Source of the DNA: Alphaproteobacteria bacterium UBA2784
GTDB taxonomy: Bacteria; Pseudomonadota; Alphaproteobacteria; Micropepsales; Micropepsaceae
Reading direction: 5' to 3'
Length of the DNA: 34,884 nucleotides
NCBI GenBank assembly: GCA_002352285.1
Contig: DEIC01000033.1
Location: 1-34,884 of the forward strand
Below the pieces are notes generated by a model. That model was not told the origin of the DNA. It searched no databases and worked only from the letters and a program-made list of their open reading frames with translations. Every line of letters starts with the position of its first letter. Positions within the stretch are counted from its first letter, which is position 1. The position numbers and the translations under genes are program-made. Positions 1 through 8,283 of this stretch are shown in pieces.

Positions 1-7
1 TCCTTAA

Positions 8-142
8 GCCTCCCCCGTTTTTTGGGGGAGGCGGATTTGCGTCTTCGCAAATCGGTGGGGGGCAGCATCGACGAATGCAATACAGCGTCCCGCCCCCCAC
101 CCGCGATGCAAGCGCATCGCTGGCCTCCCCCGAGGGGGAGGC
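8..142. repeat. Composite palindromic repeat: two inverted REP-like units
   Basis: Two structurally equal units face each other. Unit 1 (8-63, + strand) is a 9-bp hairpin (gcctccccc 8-16 with gggggaggc 24-32), a second hairpin (gatttgcg 34-41, loop tctt, cgcaaatc 46-53) and the tail ggtggggggc (54-63). Unit 2 (142-92, read on the - strand) has the same 9-bp hairpin (arms 134-142 and 123-131), a second hairpin of different sequence (arms 114-120 and 103-109, loop gctt) and the same ggtggggggc tail (101-92). The two tails are complementary, so they can pair across 64-91. The conserved outer hairpin and tail with a variable but still palindromic middle hairpin point to selection on structure. 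It lies downstream of the DUF2336 gene and may also help to stop or stabilise that transcript. The REP/BIME-like naming is inference. Confidence 0.75.
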
Positions 143-159
143 GGAAGAGGGTCCGCGTC

Positions 160-1422
160 CTACCCGTTGATCCCGAAATAGGAGAGATGCCAGCGCATCT
201 CGTCCTCACTCAGCGGAAAGCCGACGCCCGCGCGCGCAAACACCATTTCGCGCTGGGTCAATTTCAGAAGGAATGTCTGGATTTTCATCGCAACGCGCAT
301 GGGAAGACCCGCACGCCAGACAAGAGCTGTAATCGCTTTGGCGCTGCGGGCGGCGAAAATGCGCTCAATCGCAGCGGACGGCAGACGGTTCAGGCGCGCG
401 AGCGCGCAGATCACCGTCGCCTTGCTTCCTGCTTCAGCAGCAGCGGCGACAAATCCGTCGTCCAGCGCGCCACGTTTGGCGGCACGCTCCACCTCACCTT
501 CGGCGTCCTCGTCCCTTGCCGTCAGCGCCTTTTCTTCCGAAAGGCGTTCGCGCAGGCGGATGCCGATGTGCTGAGCGGTCTCTGCGTCCAGCGACGCGCG
601 GGTGCTCAAGGTCTGCAGCAGCGATGCCCCGACAAAACCCGCGATGCGGCGCACGGCGCGCACGCTGAGTTCGGCACGCATCACGATGCCGGAGTGCCAT
701 GTTTCAACCGCCTCGGCTTCCTCCACCAGGCGGTCGAGCGCTTCTTCGCGGATCTGGGCTGAGCGGTTCACCAGGAGGGCGGCGACGGCGGGCACATCAA
801 ATGACGAAATGACGGCGTCCGACACCTTGGACGAGAGGCCGTTGCGGCGGGCAATCGCTTCCAGCGCGCCGTCGGCCTTGGCGCCGGCAATGATTTCGAT
901 GAGGTCATCATCGGAGAGCAGCGGCGAGTATTGCAGGATGGGCGCCGACACCATGGTCTCGAGATCGCGCGCCAGACGCTTGACGACGCTGGCGGGCACA
1001 TTCGTGGCTGACTTCAGCTCTTCGGCGAGAATGGCGCGCACGCGCGGGAACACATCGCGCGCCAGCTTCTCAAGTGCAGCCACCAGAAGCTCGCGCGTGC
1101 GGCGCTCCTCATCAGGATCAAGATCAGGCAGGATGCGCGCAATCTTGCGGGCGAGTTCGCAGCGCACATCGGTGCTGTCATCGGCGGCAAGCACAAGATC
1201 GGCCTGGGCTGGCGTGCCCCGGTTTGCGGCGATCTCCTTGCGGATTTTCGGATCGGGGTCCGTTGCCAGATAATAGAGAATTTCGGGCGCCACATCTTCG
1301 CGCACGCAGAGTTCTTTTTTCAGTTCATTGGCGCGCGTTTCGAGAATCTTGCGCGATTCCTCGTAAGAGAGCTTCTCGGGCAATGACGCGCCGGAAAGGC
1401 GGCGGATCAGGTTCCTCAGCAT
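160..1422 (-). CDS. DUF2336 domain protein
   Basis: A 420-residue soluble protein of the DUF2336 family, a group typical of alphaproteobacteria and of unknown biochemical role. The sequence shows repeated alpha-helical pairs resembling HEAT repeats: around residues 25-110 it reads as ANELKKELCVRED, then APEILYYLATDPDPKIRKEI, then further helices with DVRCELARKIARIL. No enzyme motif or membrane segment is visible. The ATG at 1422 overlaps the last 7 nt of the PAS gene upstream, so the two are probably translated together and may work together in signalling. Family members often sit beside sensory or chemotaxis-type genes (general knowledge). Family call fairly sure; function unknown. Confidence 0.8.
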   Translation of the reverse strand: MLRNLIRRLSGASLPEKLSYEESRKILETRANELKKELCVREDVAPEILYYLATDPDPKIRKEIAANRGTPAQADLVLAADDSTDVRCELARKIARILPDLDPDEERRTRELLVAALEKLARDVFPRVRAILAEELKSATNVPASVVKRLARDLETMVSAPILQYSPLLSDDDLIEIIAGAKADGALEAIARRNGLSSKVSDAVISSFDVPAVAALLVNRSAQIREEALDRLVEEAEAVETWHSGIVMRAELSVRAVRRIAGFVGASLLQTLSTRASLDAETAQHIGIRLRERLSEEKALTARDEDAEGEVERAAKRGALDDGFVAAAAEAGSKATVICALARLNRLPSAAIERIFAARSAKAITALVWRAGLPMRVAMKIQTFLLKLTQREMVFARAGVGFPLSEDEMRWHLSYFGING

Positions 1423-2261
1423 GGGGCCTCCCCATCGGGTTCCGGGCGCTGGCTATGGGCAGCAAGCCGGGCGCGCAGGGCTTCAAGCTCTTTCAGACAG
1501 GCATGCTCCGCCGTGACATCTCGCGCCACGCCGCGCACGCGCGCAAGGACGCCATATTCATCAAGAACCGGGCGGCTGGTGATGCGCAGCGTGCGGCTCT
1601 GGCCCGTCGCATCACGCACAGTGGCAAAGGCGCTGTCCTGCGCGTGATGGGCTGAAAATGTGCCCGGACCATCTCCATCTGCGCACAGGTCAGATGCCAG
1701 GCGGCCGTGGAGCGATGACGCCGCATAGCCCAGCGCGCCGCGCGGCGAGACAAAACTGAAAACACCGCCCGCATCCGTTTCAAAGGCAAAGTCGGCTGAG
1801 CACTCAATCAGGTCACGGTAGAGGGCGCGCGACTGCGTCAGCGCCTTGCCGAGATTGACGTCAAAGGTAACGTCGCGTGCGGTTACGAAGGCAAGTGGTG
1901 CAACCGGCAGCACTGTCACGTCATAGGCATTGGGCGGAGCCATGGGGTCTTCCGCCCTGCGCACGGCAACCCGCGTCTGGGCGGGGCGGCCCGCACCTGC
2001 GAGCTGCACAATGCGGGCGAGCGGTGCATCACCCCAGGTGGCGTCAGAGCCAAAGGCCGCCAGAATGGGCTGGGCCATCGCGTTGGCAGCGGCAACACGG
2101 TTGCGGTCGAGCATGAAGGCGGGAAAAGGTGCGGTTGCAATCAGCACCTTGAAGATGCCGTCAGCCAGAACCGGCGACGCGGCCGCAGACGCAGGCGCCT
2201 GTTCCGACCGGGCTGGCGCCGGATCGGCTTTACGTTTCACAGTCTCGCGCTTTGGCGCCAT
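1416..2261 (-). CDS. PAS domain protein without an output domain
   Basis: A 281-residue cytoplasmic protein with a low-complexity Ala/Pro N-terminus (residues 1-30) and two PAS-like regions, about 36-135 (FKVLIATAPFPAFMLDRN...) and 148-265 (LYRDLIECSADFAFETD ... RGVARDVTAEH). The second ends in the usual PAC-type strand followed by a short helix (HACLKELEALRARLA). No histidine kinase, GGDEF, EAL or HTH domain follows, so it looks like a stand-alone sensor or adaptor. The ATG at 2261 is chosen over a TTG three codons upstream. Its 3' end overlaps the DUF2336 gene by 7 nt, which suggests DUF2336 as partner. It is divergent from the HAD gene at 2398. The ligand is not predictable. Confidence 0.75.
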   Translation of the reverse strand: MAPKRETVKRKADPAPARSEQAPASAAASPVLADGIFKVLIATAPFPAFMLDRNRVAAANAMAQPILAAFGSDATWGDAPLARIVQLAGAGRPAQTRVAVRRAEDPMAPPNAYDVTVLPVAPLAFVTARDVTFDVNLGKALTQSRALYRDLIECSADFAFETDAGGVFSFVSPRGALGYAASSLHGRLASDLCADGDGPGTFSAHHAQDSAFATVRDATGQSRTLRITSRPVLDEYGVLARVRGVARDVTAEHACLKELEALRARLAAHSQRPEPDGEAPC

Positions 2262-2397
2262 GATGGCCAAACCCGTTTGCCCTTATCTGCAAATGCCGAG
2301 AATGCGCGGAATGCTGTTAAAGGCGGCTTAAACCTGTTATCTCCGGCGGCGCTGACGGCGGCACTTTTTGGGTAAAGAAAGCGTTTCGCGGACCGTG

Positions 2398-3153
2398 ATG
2401 GACAGGCTCGTGCAGACAGGTGAAAGGGGGGACGGCGCCCCGGCGCGTCAAATCGCGCCCGATTTCACCCCCGATTTTACCCATGTCGACACATGGGTGT
2501 TTGATCTCGACAACACGCTCTATCCGGCAAGCTCGAACCTCTTTGCCCAGATTGACGCGCGGATGACCGCCTATCTTTCGTCAATGTTCGGTGTGAGCGC
2601 CGATGAGGCGCGCAAGCTGCAGAAAGACTATTACCGCGACCACGGCACCACGCTGAACGGCCTCATCAATGTGCATGGTCACGATCCTGAACCGTATCTT
2701 GCCTATGTCCACGACATCGACCTTTCGGTGCTGCCGCATGATCCGGCGCTCGATGCGGGCCTGTCGCGGCTGCCGGGACGCAAGCTGATCTACACCAATG
2801 GTTCCACCGAGCATGCGGCCCGCGTGCTTGCGCATCTGGGCATTGATCGCCACTTTGACGAGGTGTTCGACATCCGCGCCTCCGGCTTTACGCCCAAACC
2901 CAATCTTGCGTCATACAAGCGGCTGATGGCGCAGCACGGTGTTGTGCCCGGCCGCGCCGTGTTGTTTGAAGACATCGTGCGCAATCTTGCGCCTGCACGT
3001 GCGCTGGGCATGACCACCGTCTGGGTGCGCAATGACAGCCAGTGGAGCAAGCAGGGGCCAACTTACCCCGCCCATGATCTTTCGGTCGTGGACCATGTGG
3101 CCGATGCGCTGTCGCCCTTTCTTCTTTCCCTGAAAACTTCGCTGGATGTGTGA
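2398..3153 (+). CDS. HAD-family pyrimidine 5'-nucleotidase-like hydrolase
   Basis: A haloacid dehalogenase-like phosphatase of 251 residues from the ATG at 2398; an in-frame TTG at 2368 is a less likely start. All four HAD motifs are present: VFDLDNTLYP (motif I, nucleophile and acid/base Asp), IYTNGS (motif II), the lysine in TPKPN (motif III) and LFEDIVRNL (motif IV). The DLDNTLY form of motif I and the overall length match the pyrimidine 5'-nucleotidase/SDT1-type group, which dephosphorylates UMP, CMP or similar small phosphates (family knowledge). It heads the dap operon: its TGA overlaps the dapD start as TGATG. A link to lysine/DAP synthesis is suggested only by this position. Confidence 0.82.
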   Translation: MDRLVQTGERGDGAPARQIAPDFTPDFTHVDTWVFDLDNTLYPASSNLFAQIDARMTAYLSSMFGVSADEARKLQKDYYRDHGTTLNGLINVHGHDPEPYLAYVHDIDLSVLPHDPALDAGLSRLPGRKLIYTNGSTEHAARVLAHLGIDRHFDEVFDIRASGFTPKPNLASYKRLMAQHGVVPGRAVLFEDIVRNLAPARALGMTTVWVRNDSQWSKQGPTYPAHDLSVVDHVADALSPFLLSLKTSLDV

Positions 3154-3980
3154 TGACGATTGAAGCGGTCAAGGCAACGATTGAGGAGGCGTGGGACGCA
3201 CGCGACGGCTTGAGCGGCGCGACCACGGGTCTCTTCCGCGAGGCGGTGGATCTGGTGCTGTCGCGGCTTGATGCGGGCGAATTGCGCGTCGCCGAGAAGA
3301 TCAACGGCGAGTGGATCACGCATCAATGGCTGAAGAAGGCCGTGCTGCTTTCCTTCCGCCTCAACGACATGGTGGCGATCAGCGGCGGGCCGGGCGATTC
3401 AAGCTGGTGGGACAAGGTGCCCTCCAAATTCCACAAATGGGGCCGTGCCGAATTTGCCGCAGCCGGTTTTCGCGCCGTGCCGGGGGCGATTGTGCGCCGC
3501 TCGGCCTTCATCGCGCGCAATGTGGTGTTGATGCCGTCATTCGTGAATGTCGGCGCGCATGTGGGCGAGGCCACCATGGTTGACACGTGGGCAACTGTCG
3601 GCTCGTGCGCGCAGATCGGCAGGAACTGCCATATCTCGGGTGGTGCTGGCATTGGCGGCGTGCTGGAGCCTTTGCAGGCCAATCCCGTCATTCTTGAGGA
3701 TGGCTGCTTCATCGGCGCGCGCTCGGAAGTGGCCGAAGGCGTGATTGTGGGCGAAGGCAGCGTGCTCTCGATGGGCGTCTATCTGGGCGCCTCCACCAAG
3801 ATTGTTGACCGTGCCACGGGCGAAATCCATCAGGGCCGCGTTCCGCCCTTCTCTGTCGTGGTGCCCGGCACGCTGGGCGGCGGGCCGAACACGCCCGGCC
3901 TTTATTGCGCAGTCATCGTCAAGACCGTCGATGCGCGCACGCGGGCCAAGACCTCGATCAACGAACTTTTGCGCGCGTGA
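3153..3980 (+). CDS. dapD: 2,3,4,5-tetrahydropyridine-2,6-dicarboxylate N-succinyltransferase
   Basis: DapD transfers succinyl from succinyl-CoA to tetrahydrodipicolinate in the succinylase branch of lysine/meso-DAP synthesis, in the cytoplasm. The 275-residue length is normal. The N-terminal helical domain (about 1-100, containing FRLNDM) is followed by a left-handed beta-helix of hexapeptide repeats (about 105-225: GAHVGEATMVDTWATVGSCA, IGRNCHISGGAGIGG, ILEDGCFIGARSEV) and a C-terminal cap ending in KTSINELLRA. The ATG at 3153 shares bases with the stop of the HAD gene (TGATG); a GTG directly before it is possible but less likely. dapE follows after 15 nt, giving two consecutive pathway steps in one transcript. 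Confidence 0.96.
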   Translation: MTIEAVKATIEEAWDARDGLSGATTGLFREAVDLVLSRLDAGELRVAEKINGEWITHQWLKKAVLLSFRLNDMVAISGGPGDSSWWDKVPSKFHKWGRAEFAAAGFRAVPGAIVRRSAFIARNVVLMPSFVNVGAHVGEATMVDTWATVGSCAQIGRNCHISGGAGIGGVLEPLQANPVILEDGCFIGARSEVAEGVIVGEGSVLSMGVYLGASTKIVDRATGEIHQGRVPPFSVVVPGTLGGGPNTPGLYCAVIVKTVDARTRAKTSINELLRA

Positions 3981-3995
3981 AGGCCGTCCCATCTC

Positions 3996-5171
3996 ATGAG
4001 CCACGCCAATCTTGATGATGATCCCGTTCAGCTGGCGCAGGCGCTGATCCAGTGCCCCAGCGTGACGCCCGAAGATGCGGGCGCCCTTGACACGCTGTCG
4101 CTGGCGCTGGTTGCGCTGGGCTTTCATGTTCACCGCCACAAGTTCCACGACGAGGGCACGGCCAGCGTTGACAACCTCTTTGCCAAGTTCGGCAAAGGCG
4201 GGCCGCATTTCTGCTTTGCGGGTCACACGGATGTGGTGCCGCCCGGCGATCTTTCGGGCTGGAGCGTTGATCCCTTTGAGGGCCTGATTGCCAACAACAT
4301 GCTCTATGGGCGCGGTGCAGCCGACATGAAGTCTGCCATCGCCGCCTTTGTTTCAGCGGCGGCGCGCGTGGCCCCGCGGCTTGAGCGCCTTGGCAAGGGC
4401 TCCATCAGCCTTCTCATCACTGGCGATGAGGAGGGGCCCGCCGTCAATGGCACCGTGAAGATGCTGGAACACATCACCGCCCATGGCGAGAAGATCGACC
4501 ATTGTCTGGTGGGCGAGCCGACGTCGCAGCACAAGGTTGGCGACACGCTGAAGATCGGGCGGCGCGGGAGCGTGACCGGCAAGATCGGCGTCTTTGGCGT
4601 GCAGGGCCATGTCGCCTATCCGCAGCGGGCGGAAAATCCCATTCCGCGCCTTGTCGCAATTCTCGACCAGCTGGCGGCGCGCAAGCTGGATGCGGGCACA
4701 CCGCATTTCGAGCCCTCCAATCTTGAGATCACGACGGTTGATGTCGGCAATCCGGCGACCAATGTCATTCCGGCGGCGGCGCGCGCGACCTTCAACATCC
4801 GCCACAACGACCTGCATGAGGCAGGAGACCTTGAGGCGTGGGTGCGGCGCGTCTGCGATCAGGTGGTGCAGGAGCGCGGCGGGCGTTACGAGCTGCAATG
4901 GAGCGTCGGCGGCGACTGCTTCCTGACGCAGCCGGGCAGCTTTACGACGCTTGTCAGCGATGCGGTGAGTGATGTTACGGGCGCGCGGCCTGCGCTTTCG
5001 ACCGGTGGCGGCACGTCGGACGCGCGCTTCATCAAGAATTACTGCCCGGTGGCAGAGCTGGGCCTGCCCGGCGAGAGCATGCACAAGGCGGACGAGCGCG
5101 CGTCGCTTGCCGACATCAGGGCGCTTGCCAACATCTATCAGCGCACGCTTGAGCGCTATTTCGGGATCTGA
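3996..5171 (+). CDS. dapE: Succinyl-diaminopimelate desuccinylase
   Basis: A dizinc M20-family amidohydrolase that releases succinate from N-succinyl-L,L-DAP to give L,L-DAP. Its 391 residues are close to the usual length of about 380. Visible catalytic features are FAGHTDVVPPGD (metal ligand His77, Asp79), GRGAADMKS (bridging Asp110), TGDEEGPA (general base and ligand pair Glu145/Glu146), the dimerisation region around 180-295, and the C-terminal STGGGTSDARF segment. It follows dapD by 15 nt, and the next gene starts at the base after its TGA, so it is firmly inside the operon. Function is confident from motif content and neighbourhood. Confidence 0.96.
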   Translation: MSHANLDDDPVQLAQALIQCPSVTPEDAGALDTLSLALVALGFHVHRHKFHDEGTASVDNLFAKFGKGGPHFCFAGHTDVVPPGDLSGWSVDPFEGLIANNMLYGRGAADMKSAIAAFVSAAARVAPRLERLGKGSISLLITGDEEGPAVNGTVKMLEHITAHGEKIDHCLVGEPTSQHKVGDTLKIGRRGSVTGKIGVFGVQGHVAYPQRAENPIPRLVAILDQLAARKLDAGTPHFEPSNLEITTVDVGNPATNVIPAAARATFNIRHNDLHEAGDLEAWVRRVCDQVVQERGGRYELQWSVGGDCFLTQPGSFTTLVSDAVSDVTGARPALSTGGGTSDARFIKNYCPVAELGLPGESMHKADERASLADIRALANIYQRTLERYFGI

Positions 5172-5789
5172 ATGTCACTCCTGGCAGAGATCGGGCAGGC
5201 GCTTTCCGCATCGTGGCGGCTGATGCGGCGTGATGCATCGGCCATCCTTTCCTATGACATTTCCACGCGCGGGTTTGCGCGCTCGTTCATCGCCATCATC
5301 TTTTCGCTGCCCTTCGCCTATCTTCTGCTCTTCAGCAATCTCGCTCTTGTGAAGATGATGGACCGCATGGAGGGCATTGTGCGGCCCGACATGGTCATCG
5401 ACGGCTTCACGCTGCTGCAATATACCGGCGCACATGCGGCCGCCTGGCTGGTCTTTCCGGTGGCGATGATCCCGATTGCGCGCACACTCAACCTCTCGCA
5501 GTACTATGCGGGCTATATCATCGCCTATAACTGGACGTCGCTGCTGCTGACCATCCTGCTGACGGCGCCCTATGTGCTGGTGTTCACGGGCTTTGTGGGG
5601 CCGGAACCTGTCATCCTCGTCTATTGGCTGATCCTGATCTGGTCGTTCATGGTGCGCTGGTATGTGGCGCGTCACGTGCTGATGGCGGGCGGGCTGAATG
5701 CGGCGGGCATTGTGATCCTCGATGTGCTTCTGAGCATCTTCACGGGCATTCTTTTTGCGCCCACCATTCCCGATGCGGGTGCAGCATGA
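5172..5789 (+). CDS. Conserved integral membrane protein of unknown function
   Basis: 205 residues. The N-terminal cytoplasmic-looking segment (about 1-35) is followed by roughly five hydrophobic helices: near 37-58 (SFIAIIFSLPFAYLLLFSNL), 85-103, 112-135, 137-155 and 175-198. No catalytic motif is recognised. The ATG abuts the dapE stop with no gap, and the 3' end overlaps murI by 4 nt (ATGA), so it should be co-expressed with both. The position between DAP and D-Glu synthesis genes suggests a cell-envelope role, but that is inference from context only. Several charged or aromatic residues (NWTSLL, SFMVRWYVARH) lie in or near the helices. Confidence 0.8.
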   Translation: MSLLAEIGQALSASWRLMRRDASAILSYDISTRGFARSFIAIIFSLPFAYLLLFSNLALVKMMDRMEGIVRPDMVIDGFTLLQYTGAHAAAWLVFPVAMIPIARTLNLSQYYAGYIIAYNWTSLLLTILLTAPYVLVFTGFVGPEPVILVYWLILIWSFMVRWYVARHVLMAGGLNAAGIVILDVLLSIFTGILFAPTIPDAGAA

Positions 5790-6619
5790 GCGGCGACAAA
5801 GGTGATGTGCGGCCGCTGGGCATTTTTGATTCCGGCATGGGCGGGCTTACCGTGATGCGCGCCGTGCGCCGCGCTTTGCCGCAGGAACGCATCATCTATC
5901 TGGGCGATACGGCGCGGCTTCCCTATGGCACCAAAAGTGCTGACACCGTGACACGCTATGCGCTGCAAGCCGCCGAGCATCTTGTGGCGCGCGATGTGAA
6001 GGCGATCCTTGTTGCCTGCAACACGGCTTCTGCCAATGCGCTGCCCGCCCTTGCCCGCGCCTTTGACCCGCTGCCCATTATCGGCGTGGTGGAGCCGGGG
6101 GCCGAGGCTGCGGTCGCCGCCACGCGCAGCGGAAACATTGCCGTCATTGCAACGGAGGGAACGGTGCGCGGTGGCGCCTATCGTGCGGCCATTCATGCCC
6201 GCATGCCATACGCAAAGGTGACAGAGATCGCCTGCCCGCTTTTCGTTGCATTGGCCGAGGAGGGATTGACGCAGGGCGAGATCGTGCGGCTGGTCGCGTC
6301 GCGCTATCTTGATCCGGTGTTTGGCGCAGGCGATGCACGCCCCGACACGCTGGTGCTGGGCTGCACCCATTTTCCGGTGCTGGCAGAGGCAATCCAGCAG
6401 GCCGCCGGCAAAGACGTGACGCTGGTTGACAGCGCCGAGACGGCGGCCGCAGACCTTGCACGTGTGCTGGCGGCACGCGGCCTGTTGAGCAAGGGGCCGG
6501 CAGAGTCGCCGCAATTCCTTGCGACGGATGCGGCTGCACGCTTTGCCCGGATCGGCCAGCTTTTTCTTTTCGCACCGATCAACGAAGATCAGGTGACGCT
6601 GGTCGATCTTTCCGCGTAA
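5786..6619 (+). CDS. murI: Glutamate racemase
   Basis: MurI converts L-Glu to D-Glu for the second position of the peptidoglycan stem peptide. It has 277 residues from the ATG at 5786, which overlaps the previous stop as ATGA; upstream in-frame codons belong to the previous gene region. Visible motifs are IFDSGMGG (residues 13-20), YLGDTARLPYG, VACNTASANALP with catalytic Cys78, the GVVEPG loop, and VLGCTHFP with catalytic Cys193. Both cysteines of the cofactor-independent two-base mechanism are present. It is the last gene of the dap operon and its 3' end overlaps that of truA on the opposite strand by 31 bp. Placement with dapD/dapE groups two peptidoglycan precursors in one unit. Confidence 0.95.
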   Translation: MSGDKGDVRPLGIFDSGMGGLTVMRAVRRALPQERIIYLGDTARLPYGTKSADTVTRYALQAAEHLVARDVKAILVACNTASANALPALARAFDPLPIIGVVEPGAEAAVAATRSGNIAVIATEGTVRGGAYRAAIHARMPYAKVTEIACPLFVALAEEGLTQGEIVRLVASRYLDPVFGAGDARPDTLVLGCTHFPVLAEAIQQAAGKDVTLVDSAETAAADLARVLAARGLLSKGPAESPQFLATDAAARFARIGQLFLFAPINEDQVTLVDLSA

Positions 6620-7350
6620 TCAACGGCCATGAGATAGAGCCCGTCAGGGGGCGCAACCGGACCGCATGCGGCGCGATCACAGGCGGCCAGCGCGCGGCGC
6701 ATGTCGTCCGGCGTCCATTTGCCCTCGCCCACCAGTTTCAGACTGCCCGCCATGGCGCGCACCTGGCTGTAAAGAAACGAACGCGCGTTCGTGGTGATGG
6801 AAATGGCCGTTCCCATGCGCATGACATGGAGATGATCGAGCGTGCGGATGGGCGAATTTGCCTGACAGCCCGCAGCCCGGAACGTCGTGAAATCGTGGCG
6901 GCCCAGAAGATGGCTTGCGGCTGCGTTCATCGCATCGACATCAAGAGGATGGCCAACCGCCCACGCCCGGCCGCGATCCAGCGTCAACGGCGCTCGGCGG
7001 TTTTCGATCCGGTACATGTAATGACGACGCGTTGCCGAGAAGCGCGCATGAAAATCGTCCGGGACAATCTCCGCATTGATAATGGCCACAGGGTGCGGCC
7101 GCAGATGCGCGTTCAAGGCATTGACCAGTGTGCGCGTATCGGTGTCTTTCTGAATATCGACATGCGCGCACTGGCCGCGTGCATGCACGCCCGCATCGGT
7201 GCGGCCAGCGCCAGCCACTTCAACCTCCTCGCCGCAGAATCCGGCGACCGCTTCCTCGACCGCCTGCTGCACACCAAGGCCATTCGTCTGGCGCTGCCAG
7301 CCGCAAAAGGCGCTGCCGTCATATTCCAGCGTCAGGAGAAAGCGGGTCAT
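6589..7350 (-). CDS. truA: tRNA pseudouridine(38-40) synthase
   Basis: TruA isomerises uridines 38-40 in the anticodon stem-loop of many tRNAs. At 253 residues it is of normal length. The N-terminus reads LTLEYDGSAFCGWQRQ, the catalytic Asp52 lies in the AGRTDAGVHA motif, and the later HHFTTFRA-like element appears here as GRHDFTTFRA. It also has the SFLYSQVRAMAGSL helix typical of the C-terminal half. The start overlaps the fmt stop by 4 nt (7347-7350), so it is the third gene of a def-fmt-truA unit read leftward. Its last 31 bp overlap murI in convergent orientation. Confidence 0.96.
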   Translation of the reverse strand: MTRFLLTLEYDGSAFCGWQRQTNGLGVQQAVEEAVAGFCGEEVEVAGAGRTDAGVHARGQCAHVDIQKDTDTRTLVNALNAHLRPHPVAIINAEIVPDDFHARFSATRRHYMYRIENRRAPLTLDRGRAWAVGHPLDVDAMNAAASHLLGRHDFTTFRAAGCQANSPIRTLDHLHVMRMGTAISITTNARSFLYSQVRAMAGSLKLVGEGKWTPDDMRRALAACDRAACGPVAPPDGLYLMAVDYAERSTSVT

Positions 7351-8282
7351 TGCGCGACATCCGCGACGCTGAGATCAAAGCCACGCAGGAACTCGTCTGC
7401 GCCCATCGCATTTCGGCCCGCACGCTGGAGGCGCGTGAGCATCAAGGCGCCGCTGCCGCAGCTGACCATCAGCCGCCCATTGGCCGCCTCCAGCATTGCG
7501 CCGGGTGACGAAGGCGTTCCGGCAACGGGCGTTGCTGCGAGGAGCTTGATGCGCTCGCCCTTCAACTCAAACCATGCGCCGGGCTGGGGCGCAAAGGCAC
7601 GCACCTTTCGCGCGATCATTTCGGCTTCATCGCGCCAGTCGATGCGGGTTTCCTCACGCGCGATCTTGGCGGCATAGGTGATGCCCTCAACCGGTTGCGG
7701 CCTGGGCTTCAAAGCTCCCGCCGCAAGACCGGCGACTGCCTCCACAATCATGCGGGCGCCCAGATGCGAAAGTGCGTCATGAAGGGCGCCGCCATTCATC
7801 TCAGGATTGATTGCCAGCCGCTCCATCATCAGGATCGCGCCGGTATCAAGCCCCTCATCCATCTGCATGATGGTGATGCCGGTTTCAGCATCCCCCGCCA
7901 GAATGGCGCGATGAATGGGCGCCGCCCCGCGCCAGCGCGGCAACAGTGATGCGTGAATGTTGAGGCAGCCAAGACGCGGCGCCTCCAGCACCGGCTTAGG
8001 CAGGATGAGACCATAGGCAGCGACCACAGCGACATCAGCGCGCCAGGATGAAAAACGTGCCTGCGAGGCGGCGTCTTTCAATCGGGCCGGTGTTTCAACC
8101 GGTACGCCGAGTTTTTCAGCGAGGCGATGCACGTCCGATTTGCGCTCGGCCTGGCCACGGCCCGCCGGGCGCGGCGGCTGGGTATAGATTGCTGCAATCG
8201 TGTGCCCTGCGCGGGCAAGCGCATCGAGCGCAGGCACCGCAAAGGCGGGCGTGCCCATGAAGACGATGCGCAAGGCTGTCAT
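7347..8282 (-). CDS. fmt: Methionyl-tRNA formyltransferase
   Basis: Fmt formylates initiator Met-tRNA using 10-formyl-tetrahydrofolate. It has 311 residues. The N-terminal hydrolase fold begins RIVFMGTPAFAVP; the catalytic triad-like residues Asn108 and His110 lie in LNIHASLLPRWRGAAPI, and Asp146 in MDEGLDTG. The C-terminal OB-like domain for tRNA binding spans about 205-310 (AKIAREETRIDW ... KLLAATPV). The ATG at 8282 lies 1 nt after the def stop, and the 3' end overlaps truA, so def, fmt and truA form one operon. The pairing with deformylase is the classical bacterial arrangement. Confidence 0.97.
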   Translation of the reverse strand: MTALRIVFMGTPAFAVPALDALARAGHTIAAIYTQPPRPAGRGQAERKSDVHRLAEKLGVPVETPARLKDAASQARFSSWRADVAVVAAYGLILPKPVLEAPRLGCLNIHASLLPRWRGAAPIHRAILAGDAETGITIMQMDEGLDTGAILMMERLAINPEMNGGALHDALSHLGARMIVEAVAGLAAGALKPRPQPVEGITYAAKIAREETRIDWRDEAEMIARKVRAFAPQPGAWFELKGERIKLLAATPVAGTPSSPGAMLEAANGRLMVSCGSGALMLTRLQRAGRNAMGADEFLRGFDLSVADVAQ

Positions 8283-8283
8283 G

